Positions 26,585 through 38,638 of a stretch of 64,000 bases of DNA are shown one piece after another. Origin of the DNA: Desulfobulbaceae bacterium (GTDB lineage: Bacteria > Desulfobacterota > Desulfobulbia > Desulfobulbales > SURF-16). Each line of letters opens with the position of its first letter. Within the stretch, counting starts at the first letter, position 1. A program made the translations under genes and the position numbers. The stretch lies in the NCBI GenBank assembly GCA_020444175.1, contig JAHLLM010000002.1, positions 124,001 through 188,000 on the forward strand, in the 5' to 3' direction. Below the pieces are notes generated by a model. It was given only the letters and a program-made list of their open reading frames with translations. It made no database searches and was not told the DNA's origin.

Positions 26585-29500
26585 GTGGAAGAACTTTTCA
26601 GCTTTTTTAAAAACGAAAAAAAGCCATTCAAATTCAATAAAGTTCGTATAACACTTGCCTCCCCGGAGAAAATACATGATTGGTCCCATGGTGAAGTAAA
26701 AAAACCTGAAACCATCAATTACCGTACATTCAAACCGGAAAGGGATGGTCTTTTCTGTGCCAAAATTTTTGGCCCTGTAAAGGATTATGAATGTAACTGC
26801 GGTAAATACAAAAGGATGAAACACCGCGGTGTCATCTGTGAAAAGTGCGGTGTTGAAGTCATTCAGTCTAAAGTGAGACGCGAACGTTTAGGCCATATTG
26901 AACTTGCTGCGCCTGTAGCCCATATCTGGTTTTTGAAAAGTTTGCCCAGCAAGATCGGCAATCTCTGTGACATGACTCTTAAGGAGCTTGAAAAGGTACT
27001 CTATTTCGACTCTTACGTTGTCATTAAGTCTGAAGAACCTGCTCCGGTTATAGGTACCATTATGACCGAGGAGCAATACCGCCAGAATAAGGAAGAGTAT
27101 CCCGGCAAATTCACTGTCGGCATTGGTGCTTCTGCTATCAGGGACATTCTGAAAAGTCTTGATCTTAATGAGCTTTCTGTCCAGCTTCGAGAAGAGATGC
27201 GTCAGACAGGCTCAGAAGCCAAGCGTAAAAAATTGGCAAAACGATTGAATATTGTCGAGGCGTTTCGAGATTCCGGCAACAAACCGGAATGGATGATTCT
27301 GGAGGTCATACCTGTATTGCCCCCGGATCTTCGACCTCTCGTTCCACTTGAGGGTGGAAGGTTTGCCACCTCGGATCTGAATGATCTTTACCGCAGGGTC
27401 ATTAACCGGAATAACCGGTTGAATCGTTTAATTGAGCTTGACGCCCCGGAGATCATCATTCGCAATGAGAAACGAATGCTGCAGGAAGCAGTTGATGTGC
27501 TGTTTGATAATGGCCGTCGTGGCAAGGTCATCACCGGTCCCAATAAAAGGCCGCTGAAATCTTTAAGCGACATGCTGAAAGGAAAGCAGGGCAGATTCCG
27601 TCAGAATCTCCTTGGTAAGCGTGTTGATTATTCAGGACGTACAGTTATTGTTGTCGGGCCCCATCTTCGTCTGCACCAGTGCGGTTTGCCGAAAAAGATG
27701 GCTTTGGAGCTCTTTAAGCCATTCATATATAATAAACTTGAAATGCATGGTTATGTAACCACTATCAAAAGTGCCAGAAAAATGGTCGAAAAAGAGACCA
27801 AGGAAGTCTGGGATGTACTCGATGACGTGGTAAAAGAGTATCCTATCATTCTGAACAGGGCACCTACCCTTCACAGACTGGGTATGCAGGCCTTTGAGCC
27901 GGTTTTGATCGAAGGAAAGGCAATTCAGCTCCACCCCCTTGTCTGTGCGGCTTTTAATGCCGACTTTGACGGTGACCAGATGGCTGTCCATGTGCCGCTC
28001 ACCGTTGAAGCGCAAATGGAAGCCCGGGTGCTCATGATGTCCACCAATAACATTCTTTCTCCGGCCCACGGAGAGCCTGTTATTATTCCGAGTCAGGATA
28101 TTGTTCTTGGCCTCTACTATATGAGTCGTGAACGTCTGCAGGTCAAAGGCGAGGGAAAAATATTCTCTTCTCCTGAAGAGGCTCGTATTGCCTATGACTA
28201 TGGTGAAGTAAATTTGCAGGCAAAGGTAAAGGTTCGTATCGAAGGGAAACTTGTTGATACCACCATGGGACGTATTCTGCTCAGTGAGCTCTTGCCCGGC
28301 AATATGCCGTTTGAGACCATCAATAAAGTGATGAATAAGAAGACATTGGCCGGCCTTATTGATTATACCTATCGTCATGCCGGAACCAAGGAGACTGTCA
28401 TTCTTGCTGATCGTTTAAAAGACATTGGCTATGAATTTGCGACCCAGGCATCAATCTCCATCTGTATTAATGATATGCAGATTCCTGTGGTCAAGGAAGA
28501 GATTATTGACAAGTCGGAAAATGAGGTTCTGGATGTTGAGCAGCAATATTCCGAGGGCCTGATAACTTCGGGTGAGAAATATAACAAGGTGGTTGATATC
28601 TGGTCCAGGGCCACAGATGATGTTGCTCAGGAGATGATGAAGGAACTCAGCGTCACCTATGTTCGTGATAAAGACAATAATCTCATCGAGACCCCGAGTT
28701 TTAATTCTATTTTTATCATGGCTGATTCCGGTGCCAGGGGCAGCAAGGACCAGATCCGTCAGCTTGCCGGTATGCGTGGCCTCATGGCAAAACCTTCGGG
28801 CGCCATTATTGAGTCTCCCATCAAGGCAAACTTCCGCGAGGGCCTGAGTGTACTCGAATATTTCATTTCAACCCACGGTGCCCGTAAGGGTCTTGCTGAT
28901 ACAGCTCTTAAAACGGCAAACTCCGGATACCTTACCAGACGTCTTGTTGACGTTGCCCAGGATTCAACCATTGTTGAGAGCGATTGCGGTACTCTGGACG
29001 GTATCATGGCTGAACCTCTTTTTGAGGGTGGTGAGGTTATCCAGAAAGTCGGTGAGCGTATTCTTGGCCGTGTTGCCCTGGAAGATGTTATTGATCCTTT
29101 TAACGGAGAACTCATTGTTGAAGCTGGACAGGACATTGACGAAGACAAGGTGAAGAGGATCGAAGATGCTGGGATTGATCGCGTTCTCATCCGCTCCGTG
29201 CTTACCTGCCGATCACGACGTGGTGTGTGTATTGCCTGTTATGGGCGCGACCTTGGTCGAGGCCATATGGTCAACATCGGTGAGGCCGTCGGAATTATTG
29301 CCGCCCAGTCCATTGGTGAGCCCGGTACACAGCTCACCATGAGGACTTTCCATATCGGCGGTACGGCGAGTAGAAGTGTTGAGCAGGCCGAGATACGCAC
29401 GCTGCATGGCGGTGCCGTAAAGTTCCAGGACCTTCACTGTGTTATGAATAATGAAGGTAAACTGGTTGTCATGAATAGGAACGGTGAGATCAGTATTCTC

Positions 29501-30646
29501 GGTACAAAGGGCAGAGAGCGGGAGAGATACCCGGTAACCTACGGTGCTGTTCTCCATGTGAACGATGGTGATGATCTTGTGCCGGATACCATGATCGCTG
29601 ACTGGGATCCCTATACTATTCCGATTGTCAGTGAAATTGCCGGTATCGTCAAGTTTGGTGACATTATAGAAGGTTCGACCATGCAGGAAAAGGTTGATCC
29701 GATCACTGGAAAATCGAGTTATGTAATAGTCGGCTCTAAAGTTGCGGCAATGAATCCCCGTATTACACTGAAGGGCGAAAAGAATAAAACCCTGAAGTTG
29801 CCTGCAACCGGGACAGCTGCCCGCTATTCACTGCCGGTGGGTACCCTTATTAATGTCGAAGAGGGCGATGAGATAAAAGCCGGTACTGTTCTTGGTAAAA
29901 TTCCACGCGAGACAACAAAAACCAAGGATATTACAGGTGGTCTGCCAAGGGTAGCCGAACTTTTTGAGGTGCGTAAGCCCAAGGAGCATGCGGTTATCAG
30001 CGAGATTGACGGTCGTGTCAGTTTCGGCAAGGACCTCAAGGGTAAAAAGCGTGTTGTCGTTACGCCTGAAATCGGCGAGGCGAAAGAATATCTCATTCCT
30101 AAGGGCAAGCATATCAGCGTTCATGAAGGCGATTTCGTTAAGGCTGGTGAGGCCCTTATGGACGGCTCCCCTGATCCGAATGACATTCTCAGGGTAATGG
30201 GCGTCAAGGAACTGGCCAAATTCCTTGTTAATGAGATTCAGGAGGTTTACCGCCTCCAGGGCGTAAAGATCAATGATAAACACATAGAAGTCATTGTCCG
30301 GCAGATGCTGCGTCGCGTTATGATTAAGGGTGTTGGTGACAGTATCTTCATGCTTGGAGAGCAGGTTGAGTGGTGGAAATTCTATGAAGAAAATGAAAAA
30401 CTGCTCAAGGAAGGACTGCGCCCGGCTGTTGCTGAGCCGCTTCTTCTCGGTGTAACCAAGGCTTCTCTCAGCACGGATAGCTTTATCTCTGCTGCATCGT
30501 TCCAGGAAACGACAAAGGTTTTGACCAATGCGGCCATGGCTGGAAAAGTAGACGACCTGAGCGGACTGAAGGAAAATGTCATTATGGGCCGGCTTGTACC
30601 CGCAGGTACGGGGCTTGAGCGCTATACAGTCAAAAATAATACATAG
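26585..30646 (+). CDS. rpoC: DNA-directed RNA polymerase subunit beta prime
   Basis: A 1353-residue catalytic subunit. An N-terminal zinc site ([19 protein letters not shown]) lies near residues 63-81, the active-site motif NADFDGDQM with three Asp that bind Mg near 458, and the second zinc site ([11 protein letters not shown]) near 876. The start codon is GTG at 26585. It is followed by a promoter for the str operon. Confidence 0.98.
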   Translation: MEELFSFFKNEKKPFKFNKVRITLASPEKIHDWSHGEVKKPETINYRTFKPERDGLFCAKIFGPVKDYECNCGKYKRMKHRGVICEKCGVEVIQSKVRRERLGHIELAAPVAHIWFLKSLPSKIGNLCDMTLKELEKVLYFDSYVVIKSEEPAPVIGTIMTEEQYRQNKEEYPGKFTVGIGASAIRDILKSLDLNELSVQLREEMRQTGSEAKRKKLAKRLNIVEAFRDSGNKPEWMILEVIPVLPPDLRPLVPLEGGRFATSDLNDLYRRVINRNNRLNRLIELDAPEIIIRNEKRMLQEAVDVLFDNGRRGKVITGPNKRPLKSLSDMLKGKQGRFRQNLLGKRVDYSGRTVIVVGPHLRLHQCGLPKKMALELFKPFIYNKLEMHGYVTTIKSARKMVEKETKEVWDVLDDVVKEYPIILNRAPTLHRLGMQAFEPVLIEGKAIQLHPLVCAAFNADFDGDQMAVHVPLTVEAQMEARVLMMSTNNILSPAHGEPVIIPSQDIVLGLYYMSRERLQVKGEGKIFSSPEEARIAYDYGEVNLQAKVKVRIEGKLVDTTMGRILLSELLPGNMPFETINKVMNKKTLAGLIDYTYRHAGTKETVILADRLKDIGYEFATQASISICINDMQIPVVKEEIIDKSENEVLDVEQQYSEGLITSGEKYNKVVDIWSRATDDVAQEMMKELSVTYVRDKDNNLIETPSFNSIFIMADSGARGSKDQIRQLAGMRGLMAKPSGAIIESPIKANFREGLSVLEYFISTHGARKGLADTALKTANSGYLTRRLVDVAQDSTIVESDCGTLDGIMAEPLFEGGEVIQKVGERILGRVALEDVIDPFNGELIVEAGQDIDEDKVKRIEDAGIDRVLIRSVLTCRSRRGVCIACYGRDLGRGHMVNIGEAVGIIAAQSIGEPGTQLTMRTFHIGGTASRSVEQAEIRTLHGGAVKFQDLHCVMNNEGKLVVMNRNGEISILGTKGRERERYPVTYGAVLHVNDGDDLVPDTMIADWDPYTIPIVSEIAGIVKFGDIIEGSTMQEKVDPITGKSSYVIVGSKVAAMNPRITLKGEKNKTLKLPATGTAARYSLPVGTLINVEEGDEIKAGTVLGKIPRETTKTKDITGGLPRVAELFEVRKPKEHAVISEIDGRVSFGKDLKGKKRVVVTPEIGEAKEYLIPKGKHISVHEGDFVKAGEALMDGSPDPNDILRVMGVKELAKFLVNEIQEVYRLQGVKINDKHIEVIVRQMLRRVMIKGVGDSIFMLGEQVEWWKFYEENEKLLKEGLRPAVAEPLLLGVTKASLSTDSFISAASFQETTKVLTNAAMAGKVDDLSGLKENVIMGRLVPAGTGLERYTVKNNT

Positions 30647-30694
30647 TCTTAAAGGGAATACTCTTGCGAATCTGAAAGAAAAGAAAGTTTGTTC

Positions 30695-30723
30695 TTGACA
30701 CTGATTGCTGCATCGTGTATTTA
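30695..30723 (+). promoter_or_regulatory. Sigma70-type promoter of the str operon
   Basis: TTGACA (30695-30700), 17-base spacer, TATTTA (30718-30723). The start point would be near 30730, about 75 bases before rpsL. It lets rpsL-rpsG-fusA-tuf be read apart from rpoBC. Confidence 0.7.
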
Positions 30724-30804
30724 TTCCCCTTTTCCGGTATATGATTATGTCCTTTTCGATTGAGAAGGCGAATTTATAAATAAAATTTTTAGGAGTTTGA
30801 ATCA

Positions 30805-31176
30805 ATGCCAACCATCAATCAGCTGGTACGGCACGGTCGTAAAAAATCCGTAAAGCGTACTAATACACCAGCATTGCAGGCCTGCCCTCAGAGAAGGGGA
30901 GTGTGTGTTCGTGTGTATACAACAACACCAAAAAAACCAAACTCAGCCTTGCGTAAAGTCGCAAGGGTCAGGTTGACAAACGGTATTGAGGTAACTTCAT
31001 ATATTCCAGGTATTGGGCATAACCTCCAGGAGCATTCGGTTGTTCTTATTCGAGGCGGCAGGGTAAAAGACCTTCCTGGTGTTCGTTACCATATAATCAG
31101 GGGAACCCTTGATACGTTGGGTGTCTCAGATAGGAGACAGGGTCGTTCCAAGTATGGAGCCAAGCGTCCTAAATAA
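30805..31176 (+). CDS. rpsL: 30S ribosomal protein S12
   Basis: A 123-residue decoding-centre protein with the conserved segments [17 protein letters not shown] (containing the Lys that is the usual streptomycin-resistance site) and [13 protein letters not shown]. Length is standard. AGGAG precedes the ATG. First gene of the str operon. Confidence 0.98.
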   Translation: MPTINQLVRHGRKKSVKRTNTPALQACPQRRGVCVRVYTTTPKKPNSALRKVARVRLTNGIEVTSYIPGIGHNLQEHSVVLIRGGRVKDLPGVRYHIIRGTLDTLGVSDRRQGRSKYGAKRPK

Positions 31177-31214
31177 GTTTTCTGTTTTAATGCTGTAGAT
31201 AAGGAGTTGATAAA

Positions 31215-31688
31215 ATGCCCAGACGTAGACTTGTTGCAAAACGCGATATAATTCCTGATTCGCGATATAATAGTGTTCTTGTGTCTAAATTTATAAATGG
31301 CATCATGTTGGACGGCAAAAAAAGCGTTGCTCGTAAGATTTTTTACGATGCCATGGATATTCTTGAAGGACGTATAACAGAAGATACTCCATTGGCAGTT
31401 TTTGAGAAGGCAATGGACAATGTCCGCCCAAAGGTTGAGGTTAAGTCCAGACGCGTAGGTGGAGCAACCTATCAGGTGCCGGTTGAAGTAAGAGCCGAAA
31501 GGCGTAATGCTTTGGCAATACGCTGGCTTGTATCGCTTTCCCAAAACAGAAGCGGTAAATCCATGGGTGAAAAACTTGCGGCAGAGTTTATGGATGCATA
31601 CAACAACCGTGGTACAGCTGTAAAAAAACGCGAAGATACCCACCGCATGGCAGAAGCAAACAAGGCTTTTGCTCATTACAGGTGGTAG
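31215..31688 (+). CDS. rpsG: 30S ribosomal protein S7
   Basis: A 157-residue protein that nucleates assembly of the 30S head, with [20 protein letters not shown] at the start. In Escherichia coli S7 is the translational repressor of the str operon. AAGGAG precedes the ATG. fusA follows after 69 bases. Confidence 0.98.
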   Translation: MPRRRLVAKRDIIPDSRYNSVLVSKFINGIMLDGKKSVARKIFYDAMDILEGRITEDTPLAVFEKAMDNVRPKVEVKSRRVGGATYQVPVEVRAERRNALAIRWLVSLSQNRSGKSMGEKLAAEFMDAYNNRGTAVKKREDTHRMAEANKAFAHYRW

Positions 31689-31757
31689 TGCCCGATTTTT
31701 TCTCTGGGCTAGTTGTTGTGAGTCGTTTAACAGAGATGTTGCGTAAAGGAAATAACA

Positions 31758-33842
31758 GTGGGAAACAACATCTCTTTAGCTCGTTTGCGCAATATCGGCA
31801 TCATGGCCCATATCGATGCCGGCAAAACGACAACCACAGAAAGGATTCTTTATTATACAGGTCGTACCTATAAGATAGGTGAGGTTCATGACGGTGCTGC
31901 TGTCATGGACTGGATGGAGCAGGAGCAGGAGCGTGGAATTACCATAACCTCTGCTGCTACCACCTGCCAGTGGAAGAATCACATAATTAATATAATAGAC
32001 ACGCCTGGGCATGTTGATTTCACGGTTGAGGTCGAACGGTGTCTCAGGGTTCTAGATGGAGTTGTTGCCGTTTTCTGTGCAGTGGGTGGCGTTGAGCCGC
32101 AATCTGAAACAGTATGGCATCAAGCAGACAAATACGCTATTCCGAGAATAGCATTTGTCAACAAGATGGACCGGGTAGGCGCAGATTTTGAGCGCTGCAC
32201 CGCAATGATGGTTGAGCGGCTTAATGCCAATCCTTTGCCGGTGCAGATTCCCGTTGGCTCTGAAGACACATTTCGGGGCGTCATAGACCTCATCACTGAA
32301 AAGATGCTGGTCTTTGAAGAAGAATCGCAGGGTTCGGAAATTACGGAACTTCAAATCCCTGATGATCTCGTAGAAAAATTCACGGCTGCACGTATGGCCC
32401 TCGTCGAGAAGCTGGCCGACTTCGATGAGGGGGTCATGGAAAAATATCTGGAAGAGCAACCAGTAACAGCGGACGACCTAGTAAAGGCGATTCGAAACGC
32501 AACACTTGATTTGCAGGTGGTGCCGGTTCTATGCGGAAGCGCTTTTAAGAATAAAGGTGTTCAACCACTTTTAGATGCTGTTATATCATATTTGCCTTCA
32601 CCAACAGATGTACCTCCGGTTGCAGGAGTAAACAGTAAGGGCGAGACTGAGACAAGAAAGACCGGTGCCAGCGAGAAATTCTGTGCATTGGCCTTTAAGC
32701 TGACAAGTGATCCTTTTGTCGGCAACCTTGCGTATATCCGCGTTTATTCAGGTGTATTGAAAAGCGGGGGCAAGGTCTACAACCCTTCCAAGCAGAAGCA
32801 GGAAAAGATTGGGCGTATCGTGAGGATGCATTCAAACAAGCGGGAAGAGGTTGATCAGATCGGTCCTGGAGATATAGCCGCGGTAATTGGTTTGCGATTC
32901 AGTACCACGGGAGATACCCTTTGTGCTCCAGGAGATTCGATTCTCCTGGAAACAATGGAGTTTCCTGAGCCTGTTATCAGTATAGCCATTGAACCGAAAA
33001 GCAAGGCGGATGAAGAAAAGCTTCATGAGAGCCTTGATAAGGTGGCAGTTGAGGATCCCTCATTCAGGGTTTCCACTGACGCAGATAGCGGACAAACAAT
33101 AATATCAGGTATGGGTGAATTGCACCTTGAGATTATTGTAGATCGCCTGATACGAGATTTTAAAGTTTCGGCAAATGTAGGCACCCCGCAAGTGTCCTAC
33201 AGAGAAGCTATCGAGGAGCATGCCAAAGGTGAAGGGAAGTTTGAACACCTGGCCTCTGCCAAGCCTCAATTCGGACATGTTATTCTTGAGGTTGACCCTC
33301 TGCCCCGAGGCGGCGGTTTTGCCTTTGAGAGTAAGATTGACGAAGATTTGATACCAAAAGATTTTATGCCGGCTATCATGAAAGGCGTTGAAGCCAGTCT
33401 TGATGGCGGAGCATTGGCCGGTTTTCCGGTAAAGGATGTAAAGGTAACTCTTACTGGCGGCTCTTACCATGAAGAGGATTCAACGGACCAGGCATTTGGT
33501 GTTGCTGCCACAATAGCCATGCGGGATGCCCTTTCTAAAGCGCATCCGGTTCTTCTTGAACCTTTAATGGACGTTGAAGTAAGAGTTCCCGAGCAGTTTG
33601 TGGGAGATGTCATTGCGGATATCAACTCACGAAGAGCAAAAATAAACGGGATTGATACCCGTGAAAATGGATACCAGGTAATAACAGCTCAGAGTCCATT
33701 GGCGGAAATGTTCGGATATTCCACTGATCTCAGATCTGCAACACAGGGCCGGGCGACATTTACCATGCAGTTTGCTGCCTATGATAAGGTGGCAGCTAAA
33801 AAGGCTGAAGAAATAGTTAAGAAAGTTAAAGGGTTAATTTGA
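31758..33842 (+). CDS. fusA: Elongation factor G
   Basis: A 694-residue translocase GTPase. G1 AHIDAGKT is at residues 17-24, G3 DTPGHVDF near 82, G4 NKMD near 136; the C-terminal domains IV and V are present. The start is GTG at 31758 after AAAGGA. It is the only EF-G in this window. tuf copy 2 follows after 25 bases. Confidence 0.98.
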   Translation: MGNNISLARLRNIGIMAHIDAGKTTTTERILYYTGRTYKIGEVHDGAAVMDWMEQEQERGITITSAATTCQWKNHIINIIDTPGHVDFTVEVERCLRVLDGVVAVFCAVGGVEPQSETVWHQADKYAIPRIAFVNKMDRVGADFERCTAMMVERLNANPLPVQIPVGSEDTFRGVIDLITEKMLVFEEESQGSEITELQIPDDLVEKFTAARMALVEKLADFDEGVMEKYLEEQPVTADDLVKAIRNATLDLQVVPVLCGSAFKNKGVQPLLDAVISYLPSPTDVPPVAGVNSKGETETRKTGASEKFCALAFKLTSDPFVGNLAYIRVYSGVLKSGGKVYNPSKQKQEKIGRIVRMHSNKREEVDQIGPGDIAAVIGLRFSTTGDTLCAPGDSILLETMEFPEPVISIAIEPKSKADEEKLHESLDKVAVEDPSFRVSTDADSGQTIISGMGELHLEIIVDRLIRDFKVSANVGTPQVSYREAIEEHAKGEGKFEHLASAKPQFGHVILEVDPLPRGGGFAFESKIDEDLIPKDFMPAIMKGVEASLDGGALAGFPVKDVKVTLTGGSYHEEDSTDQAFGVAATIAMRDALSKAHPVLLEPLMDVEVRVPEQFVGDVIADINSRRAKINGIDTRENGYQVITAQSPLAEMFGYSTDLRSATQGRATFTMQFAAYDKVAAKKAEEIVKKVKGLI

Positions 33843-33867
33843 AACAATCCGACAATGAGGCAAAGTA

Positions 33868-35058
33868 ATGGCAAAGGAAAAGTTTGAACGCACAAAACCC
33901 CATGTAAATATTGGAACTATAGGTCATATCGATCATGGTAAGACTACACTGACTGCGGCAATCACCCAGGTGCTTGCTACCAAAGGCTATGCAAAGCAGA
34001 CTGATTTTGGTGAGATTGATAAGGCTCCTGAAGAAAAAGAGCGTGGAATTACCATTGCAACAGCCCATGTTGAGTATGAGACGGATAATCGTCATTACGC
34101 CCATGTTGACTGCCCCGGCCATGCTGACTACATCAAAAACATGATCACCGGTGCCGCGCAGATGGACGGTGCGATTCTGGTTGTTGGCGCAGATGACGGC
34201 CCCATGCCCCAGACCCGTGAGCACATCCTTCTTGCCCGTCAGGTTGGTGTTCCGGCAATCGTTGTTTTCCTGAACAAATGTGACATGGTAGACGACGAAG
34301 AGCTGATCGAGCTTGTCGACATGGAGCTTCGTGAACTCTTAAGTAAATATGAATTTCCCGGTGATGATACCCCGATTATTCAGGGCAGCGCCCTGAAGGC
34401 CCTTGAGAATCCCACCGATGAGGGAGCCACCAAGTGTATCTGGGACCTGATGGATGCCTGTGACTCCTTTATCCCTGAGCCGGAACGTGATGTTGACAAA
34501 CCTTACCTGATGCCGGTGGAGGATGTTTTCTCTATCTCCGGTCGCGGTACCGTTGCAACCGGACGTATTGAGCGCGGTGTAATCACGGTTGGTGAAGAGG
34601 TTGAGATAGTTGGTATCAAAGATACCCAGAAAACAACCGTTACCGGTGTCGAGATGTTCCGCAAGTTGCTGGATCAGGGTATGGCCGGTGACAACGTCGG
34701 TATTCTTCTTCGCGGTATCAAGCGTGAGGAGATTGAGCGTGGACAGGTACTGGCCAAGCCGGGCAGCATCACCCCCCATGTGAAGTTTAAGGCAGAGTGC
34801 TACATTCTGACCAAGGAAGAGGGCGGACGTCATACACCGTTCTTTAACGGATATCGTCCGCAGTTTTACTTCCGTACCACAGACGTAACCGGAGTTGTCA
34901 ATCTCCAGGAAGGCGTTGAGATGGTTATGCCGGGTGATAACGTCACCATAGAAGGCAGCCTGATTACCCCGATCGCCATGGAAGCGGGACTTCGCTTTGC
35001 AATCCGCGAGGGTGGCCGTACCGTAGGCGCCGGCGTTATTAACGAGATTATTGAATAA
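33868..35058 (+). CDS. tuf: Elongation factor Tu, copy 2
   Basis: A 396-residue protein identical to copy 1. By eye the two genes agree base for base from the ATG to about base 1124, then differ at CTG/CTT, GAA/GAG, GAG/GAA and TAG/TAA near the end. Sequences before the ATG and after the stop are unrelated. This copy is the str-operon tufA equivalent. rpsJ begins 11 bases after its stop. Confidence 0.98.
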   Translation: MAKEKFERTKPHVNIGTIGHIDHGKTTLTAAITQVLATKGYAKQTDFGEIDKAPEEKERGITIATAHVEYETDNRHYAHVDCPGHADYIKNMITGAAQMDGAILVVGADDGPMPQTREHILLARQVGVPAIVVFLNKCDMVDDEELIELVDMELRELLSKYEFPGDDTPIIQGSALKALENPTDEGATKCIWDLMDACDSFIPEPERDVDKPYLMPVEDVFSISGRGTVATGRIERGVITVGEEVEIVGIKDTQKTTVTGVEMFRKLLDQGMAGDNVGILLRGIKREEIERGQVLAKPGSITPHVKFKAECYILTKEEGGRHTPFFNGYRPQFYFRTTDVTGVVNLQEGVEMVMPGDNVTIEGSLITPIAMEAGLRFAIREGGRTVGAGVINEIIE

Positions 35059-35069
35059 GGATAGTGAGC

Positions 35070-35381
35070 ATGATACAGACACAAAAAATTCGTATCAGGC
35101 TGAAAGGCTATGATCATAAACTTTTAGATCAATCAACCCATGAGATTGTTGATACTGCCAAGAGAACGGGAGCTATTGTTGCAGGCCCCATTCCTCTGCC
35201 TACATCAATCAATAAGTACTGTGTTCTTCGTTCACCCCATGTTGATAAAAAATCACGTGAGGCCTTTGAGATGAGAACACATCGCAGGTTGCTTGATATT
35301 CTTGAACCAACACAGCAGACAATCGATGCATTAATGAAACTTGAACTTTCTGCCGGTGTTGACGTTGAAATTAAGCTGTAA
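35070..35381 (+). CDS. rpsJ: 30S ribosomal protein S10
   Basis: A 103-residue protein beginning [20 protein letters not shown], with the HKKSRE-like segment [17 protein letters not shown]10 also serves as the NusE partner of NusG and NusB. I start at ATG 35070 rather than GTG 35064, because AAGGA at 35057-35061 is then eight bases away. No gap or terminator separates it from tuf, so str and S10 operons are probably read together. Confidence 0.97.
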   Translation: MIQTQKIRIRLKGYDHKLLDQSTHEIVDTAKRTGAIVAGPIPLPTSINKYCVLRSPHVDKKSREAFEMRTHRRLLDILEPTQQTIDALMKLELSAGVDVEIKL

Positions 35382-35426
35382 CTGACTACAGATCTGTTTG
35401 TGCATTGAGCAGGCAGATAAAAAATT

Positions 35427-35448
35427 ATGAACTGATAATTCAGTTCAT
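35427..35448 (+). promoter_or_regulatory. Hairpin between rpsJ and rplC
   Basis: ATGAACTGA (35427-35435) pairs with TCAGTTCAT (35440-35448) around a 4-base loop, 29 bases before the rplC ATG. No T-tract follows; perhaps an mRNA processing or translational control site. Confidence 0.45.
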
Positions 35449-35477
35449 GGTGATGAAAAATAACTAGGATAAGACCC

Positions 35478-36107
35478 ATGCCTAAGACACTTGGTATATT
35501 AGGACATAAGATCGGCATGACCCGTATCTACTCAGAGGACGGACAGGCAATTGGAGTGACAGTTGTTGAGGCCGGACCTTGTGTTGTTCTACAGAAAAAA
35601 ACAGAAAAAAAAGAAGGTTACAACGCTATACAGGTTGGTTTTAACCCGAAAAAAGAATCCAGGGAGAATAAGCCGAAGATTGGTCACTTTAATGGGGCTG
35701 GTAAAGGTTGCTTCTACCATGTTAAGGAATTCCGGGTTGCTGATCCCGATCAGTATGAGCTTGGTCAGGAGATTTGTGTCAGCGATCTTTTCAAAGTTGG
35801 AGATCTTGTTGATGTGAGCGGTCATGTGAAAGGTCGTGGCTTTCAGGGTGTTGTAAGACGCCACGGTTTTAAGGGTGGTCGTAAAACCCATGGATCTATG
35901 TTCCATCGTGCACCTGGTTCAATTGGATGCAGTGCAACACCGAGTAAGGTTGTGAAAGGGAAAAAGATGCCTGGCCGGATGGGAAATAATCTCATCACAA
36001 AAAAGAATGTGACAATCCTTGATGTTCGCAATGAAGAGAATGTACTGGTTGTTAAAGGCTCTCTTCCTGGAACAACAAAAGGTTTGCTTCATTTTTTCAC
36101 AAAGTAA
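35478..36107 (+). CDS. rplC: 50S ribosomal protein L3
   Basis: A 209-residue early-assembly protein with the extended loop that reaches the peptidyl transferase centre ([20 protein letters not shown]). Length is standard. AGGA precedes the ATG. rplD follows after 19 bases. Confidence 0.98.
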   Translation: MPKTLGILGHKIGMTRIYSEDGQAIGVTVVEAGPCVVLQKKTEKKEGYNAIQVGFNPKKESRENKPKIGHFNGAGKGCFYHVKEFRVADPDQYELGQEICVSDLFKVGDLVDVSGHVKGRGFQGVVRRHGFKGGRKTHGSMFHRAPGSIGCSATPSKVVKGKKMPGRMGNNLITKKNVTILDVRNEENVLVVKGSLPGTTKGLLHFFTK

Positions 36108-36126
36108 AGACTAAGAGGTTCCGGAA

Positions 36127-36750
36127 ATGGCTTTAGCAGGCATATTAAATTTAAATAATGAAAAAGTAGGGGAGGTTGAACTCAACGACGCATTATTCGG
36201 CGTCGAAGTCAAACCGTATGTCCTACATGATATAGTCAGAATGCAGTTGGCTAAACGTCGCGCCGGTAATGCGTGTACAAAGACCAGGGCAGAAGTGAGA
36301 GGAAGTGGAGCCAAACCATGGCGTCAAAAAGGAACTGGTCGCGCACGTGCCGGTAGTCGGCAATCTCCTGTCTGGCGTGGTGGTGGAACCGTTTTTGGTC
36401 CTAAGCCAAGAAGCTACAGCTTTAAATTGCCCAAAAAGGTTCGCAGACTTGGTCTGAAAATGGCTTTGAGTGCCCGTTTTGCTGAAGAGCGCCTTTTGGT
36501 TCTTGATAATCTGCAGATGGATGAGATTAAGACAAAGAATTTTGTAAGTATCATGAATACTCTCAAAGTTGATAACGCGCTTATTGTTATCCCTGAACAG
36601 AATGAAAATTTAGAGAAATCATCTCGTAATGTTGGTGGTTACAAGGTTATGACGACTGCTGGAGTAAACGTTTATGACGTGCTTCTGCATAAGAATGTTA
36701 TTCTTGTTCAGCCAACTATCGGTCAGCTCGAAGAGAGGTTGCTTTCATGA
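36127..36750 (+). CDS. rplD: 50S ribosomal protein L4
   Basis: A 207-residue protein with the long exit-tunnel loop (GSGAKPWRQKGTGRARAGSR). In Escherichia coli L4 represses the S10 operon by attenuation and translation; no leader upstream of rpsJ is evident here. Its stop overlaps the rplW ATG by four bases. Confidence 0.98.
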   Translation: MALAGILNLNNEKVGEVELNDALFGVEVKPYVLHDIVRMQLAKRRAGNACTKTRAEVRGSGAKPWRQKGTGRARAGSRQSPVWRGGGTVFGPKPRSYSFKLPKKVRRLGLKMALSARFAEERLLVLDNLQMDEIKTKNFVSIMNTLKVDNALIVIPEQNENLEKSSRNVGGYKVMTTAGVNVYDVLLHKNVILVQPTIGQLEERLLS

Positions 36751-37037
36751 TAGATATGTATGATGTCATAAAAAAACCGTGCCTTACTGAAAAAGGAATG
36801 ATCCTGCAGGAAGAGAACAACCAGGTTGTAATGAAGGTTCATCCCAAGGCAAATAAGATTCAGATAAAGAATGCGGTAGAAAAACTTTTTAATGTCAAAG
36901 TTGACGCGGTTCGCACCCTTAATATGCACGGCAAGAAAAAACGTGTCGGCATGCATTTTGGTCAGCGTTCCAACTGGAAAAAGGCAGTTGTAACTCTGTC
37001 AGAAGGGCATAAGATAGATTTCTTAGAAGAGCTGTAA
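36747..37037 (+). CDS. rplW: 50S ribosomal protein L23
   Basis: A 96-residue protein at the tunnel exit that docks trigger factor and SRP. The motif MYDVIKKPCLTEKG opens it. The ATG overlaps the rplD stop (ATGA), with GAGAGG inside rplD, so translation is coupled. Confidence 0.97.
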   Translation: MIDMYDVIKKPCLTEKGMILQEENNQVVMKVHPKANKIQIKNAVEKLFNVKVDAVRTLNMHGKKKRVGMHFGQRSNWKKAVVTLSEGHKIDFLEEL

Positions 37038-37083
37038 TACCTGCATTACCATTTATTGTATAACTAAATATTCGGGGTAAGAA

Positions 37084-37908
37084 ATGGCAACAATGAAGAC
37101 CTATAAACCGACATCGCCGGGTAGACGAAATTATGTTTCAGTTTACAACCCGGAACTGTCTAAATCCGGACCTGAAAAGAGTCTGGTGAAACCGCTACGA
37201 AAATCTGGCGGCCGCAATAACTTTGGCCGTATAACAGCCAGACATATAGGTGGAGGCCATAAGCGTAAGTATAGGGTTATTGATTTCAAAAGGGACAAGG
37301 AAAACATTCCGGCTAAAGTAGCATCCATTGAATATGATCCAAACCGTTCAGCTAATATCGCACTGCTTTTTTATGCAGACGGAGAAAAAAGGTATATTCT
37401 CTCTCCTCTTGGCATCAAAGTGGGTGACATTGTAGAAGCTGGTGAAAAAGTTGACATCAAAGTCGGCAATTGTCTCCCCATGAAGAATATTCCTCTGGGT
37501 AGCATCATCCACAATATCGAGATGCGCATAGGCAAGGGTGCTCAGATGGTCCGCAGTGCCGGTGCCTCGGCCCAGTTGATGGCTAAAGAAGGAGATCATG
37601 TTCTCGTAAAGCTGCCATCTGGTGAGGTTCGCAGGTTCCATTGTCTCTGCCGTGCCTGCATAGGCCAGATCGGAAACATAGAGCATGAAAGCAAGAAAGT
37701 CGGAAAAGCCGGACGGAATCGCTGGAAGGGCAGAAGGCCTAAAGTTCGTGGTGTTGCCATGAATCCCCATGACCATCCAATGGGTGGCGGTGAAGGTAAA
37801 AGTTCAGGTGGACGTCATCCATGTACACCTTGGGGTGTACCTACAAAAGGTTACAAAACAAGAGGGCGTAAATCTTCTGATAAAGATATCGTCAAGAAAA
37901 GGTCATAG
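37084..37908 (+). CDS. rplB: 50S ribosomal protein L2
   Basis: A 274-residue protein of normal length, needed for subunit association and peptidyl transfer. The C-terminal segment [20 protein letters not shown] contains the conserved His. A GGGG site precedes the ATG. Confidence 0.98.
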   Translation: MATMKTYKPTSPGRRNYVSVYNPELSKSGPEKSLVKPLRKSGGRNNFGRITARHIGGGHKRKYRVIDFKRDKENIPAKVASIEYDPNRSANIALLFYADGEKRYILSPLGIKVGDIVEAGEKVDIKVGNCLPMKNIPLGSIIHNIEMRIGKGAQMVRSAGASAQLMAKEGDHVLVKLPSGEVRRFHCLCRACIGQIGNIEHESKKVGKAGRNRWKGRRPKVRGVAMNPHDHPMGGGEGKSSGGRHPCTPWGVPTKGYKTRGRKSSDKDIVKKRS

Positions 37909-37923
37909 GAAGGGGGTATAAGC

Positions 37924-38199
37924 GTGGCACGTTCAGTAAAAAAAGGTCCGTTTGTTGATGACCATTTAATGAAAAAAATTGAAAGCGCAAAGGAGACCGG
38001 CTCTCGTAAGGTAATTAAGACCTGGTCAAGAAGGTCTGATATTCTACCTGAGATGGTTGGACTTACCTTTGCTGTACATAATGGGAAAAAATTTATTCCT
38101 GTATTTGTCACAGAAAATATGGTTGGTCACAAGTTGGGCGAATTTTCACCCACACGTACTTTTTATAGCCATGCTGGAGACAGAAAAGGCAAAAAGTGA
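37924..38199 (+). CDS. rpsS: 30S ribosomal protein S19
   Basis: A 91-residue 30S head protein, [20 protein letters not shown] at the start and [19 protein letters not shown] near the end. The start is GTG at 37924 after GGAAGGGGG. rplV follows after 34 bases. Confidence 0.98.
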   Translation: MARSVKKGPFVDDHLMKKIESAKETGSRKVIKTWSRRSDILPEMVGLTFAVHNGKKFIPVFVTENMVGHKLGEFSPTRTFYSHAGDRKGKK

Positions 38200-38233
38200 T
38201 AATGCTTTTCACCTGAAAAGGAGTCAGTAAGCA

Positions 38234-38566
38234 ATGGAAGCGAAAGCTGTTGTTAAAAATATAAGAATTTCACCTCAAAAGGCCCGTCTGGTCGCTGATT
38301 TGATTCGTGGGCAGCATGTTGAGTCTGCCCTGAATACCTTACGTTTTATGCCTAAGAAAGGTGCACGGATTTTACGTAAGCTCGTAGAATCAGCGGTAGC
38401 AAATGCGAGTCAGAATGAGTCTATAGATGTTGATACCCTGTTTGTCAAAAAGGTATATGTTGATGGAGGCCCGATGCTGAAGCGTATTCGTCCCCGGGCT
38501 ATGGGTAGAGCTACTCGCATATTAAAGCGATCAAGCCATATCACCATTGTTCTTGATGAGATGTAA
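38234..38566 (+). CDS. rplV: 50S ribosomal protein L22
   Basis: A 110-residue exit-tunnel protein. The conserved [15 protein letters not shown] at the N-terminus and the long loop ending in [18 protein letters not shown] are present. AAGGAG precedes the ATG. A 72-base gap then leads to rpsC. Confidence 0.98.
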   Translation: MEAKAVVKNIRISPQKARLVADLIRGQHVESALNTLRFMPKKGARILRKLVESAVANASQNESIDVDTLFVKKVYVDGGPMLKRIRPRAMGRATRILKRSSHITIVLDEM

Positions 38567-38638
38567 TTAAGAAACTGTTAAAAATTTACCTGACAAGGCT
38601 GTTAAATACAAATAATGCTTTTGTGATGGAGGAAGGTT

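Noticed and set aside
27632-28378. A 248-residue frame on the minus strand
   Set aside because: Antisense shadow of rpoC including the NADFDGDQM active-site region; no recognisable domain.
29828-30811. A 327-residue frame on the minus strand
   Set aside because: It is antisense to rpoC and crosses the str promoter; its composition follows from the complement of rpoC.
34992-35058. Sequencing or assembly error considered for tuf differences
   Set aside because: All changes are silent or stop-to-stop, as real divergence would be, and the flanks are quite different, so both copies look genuine.
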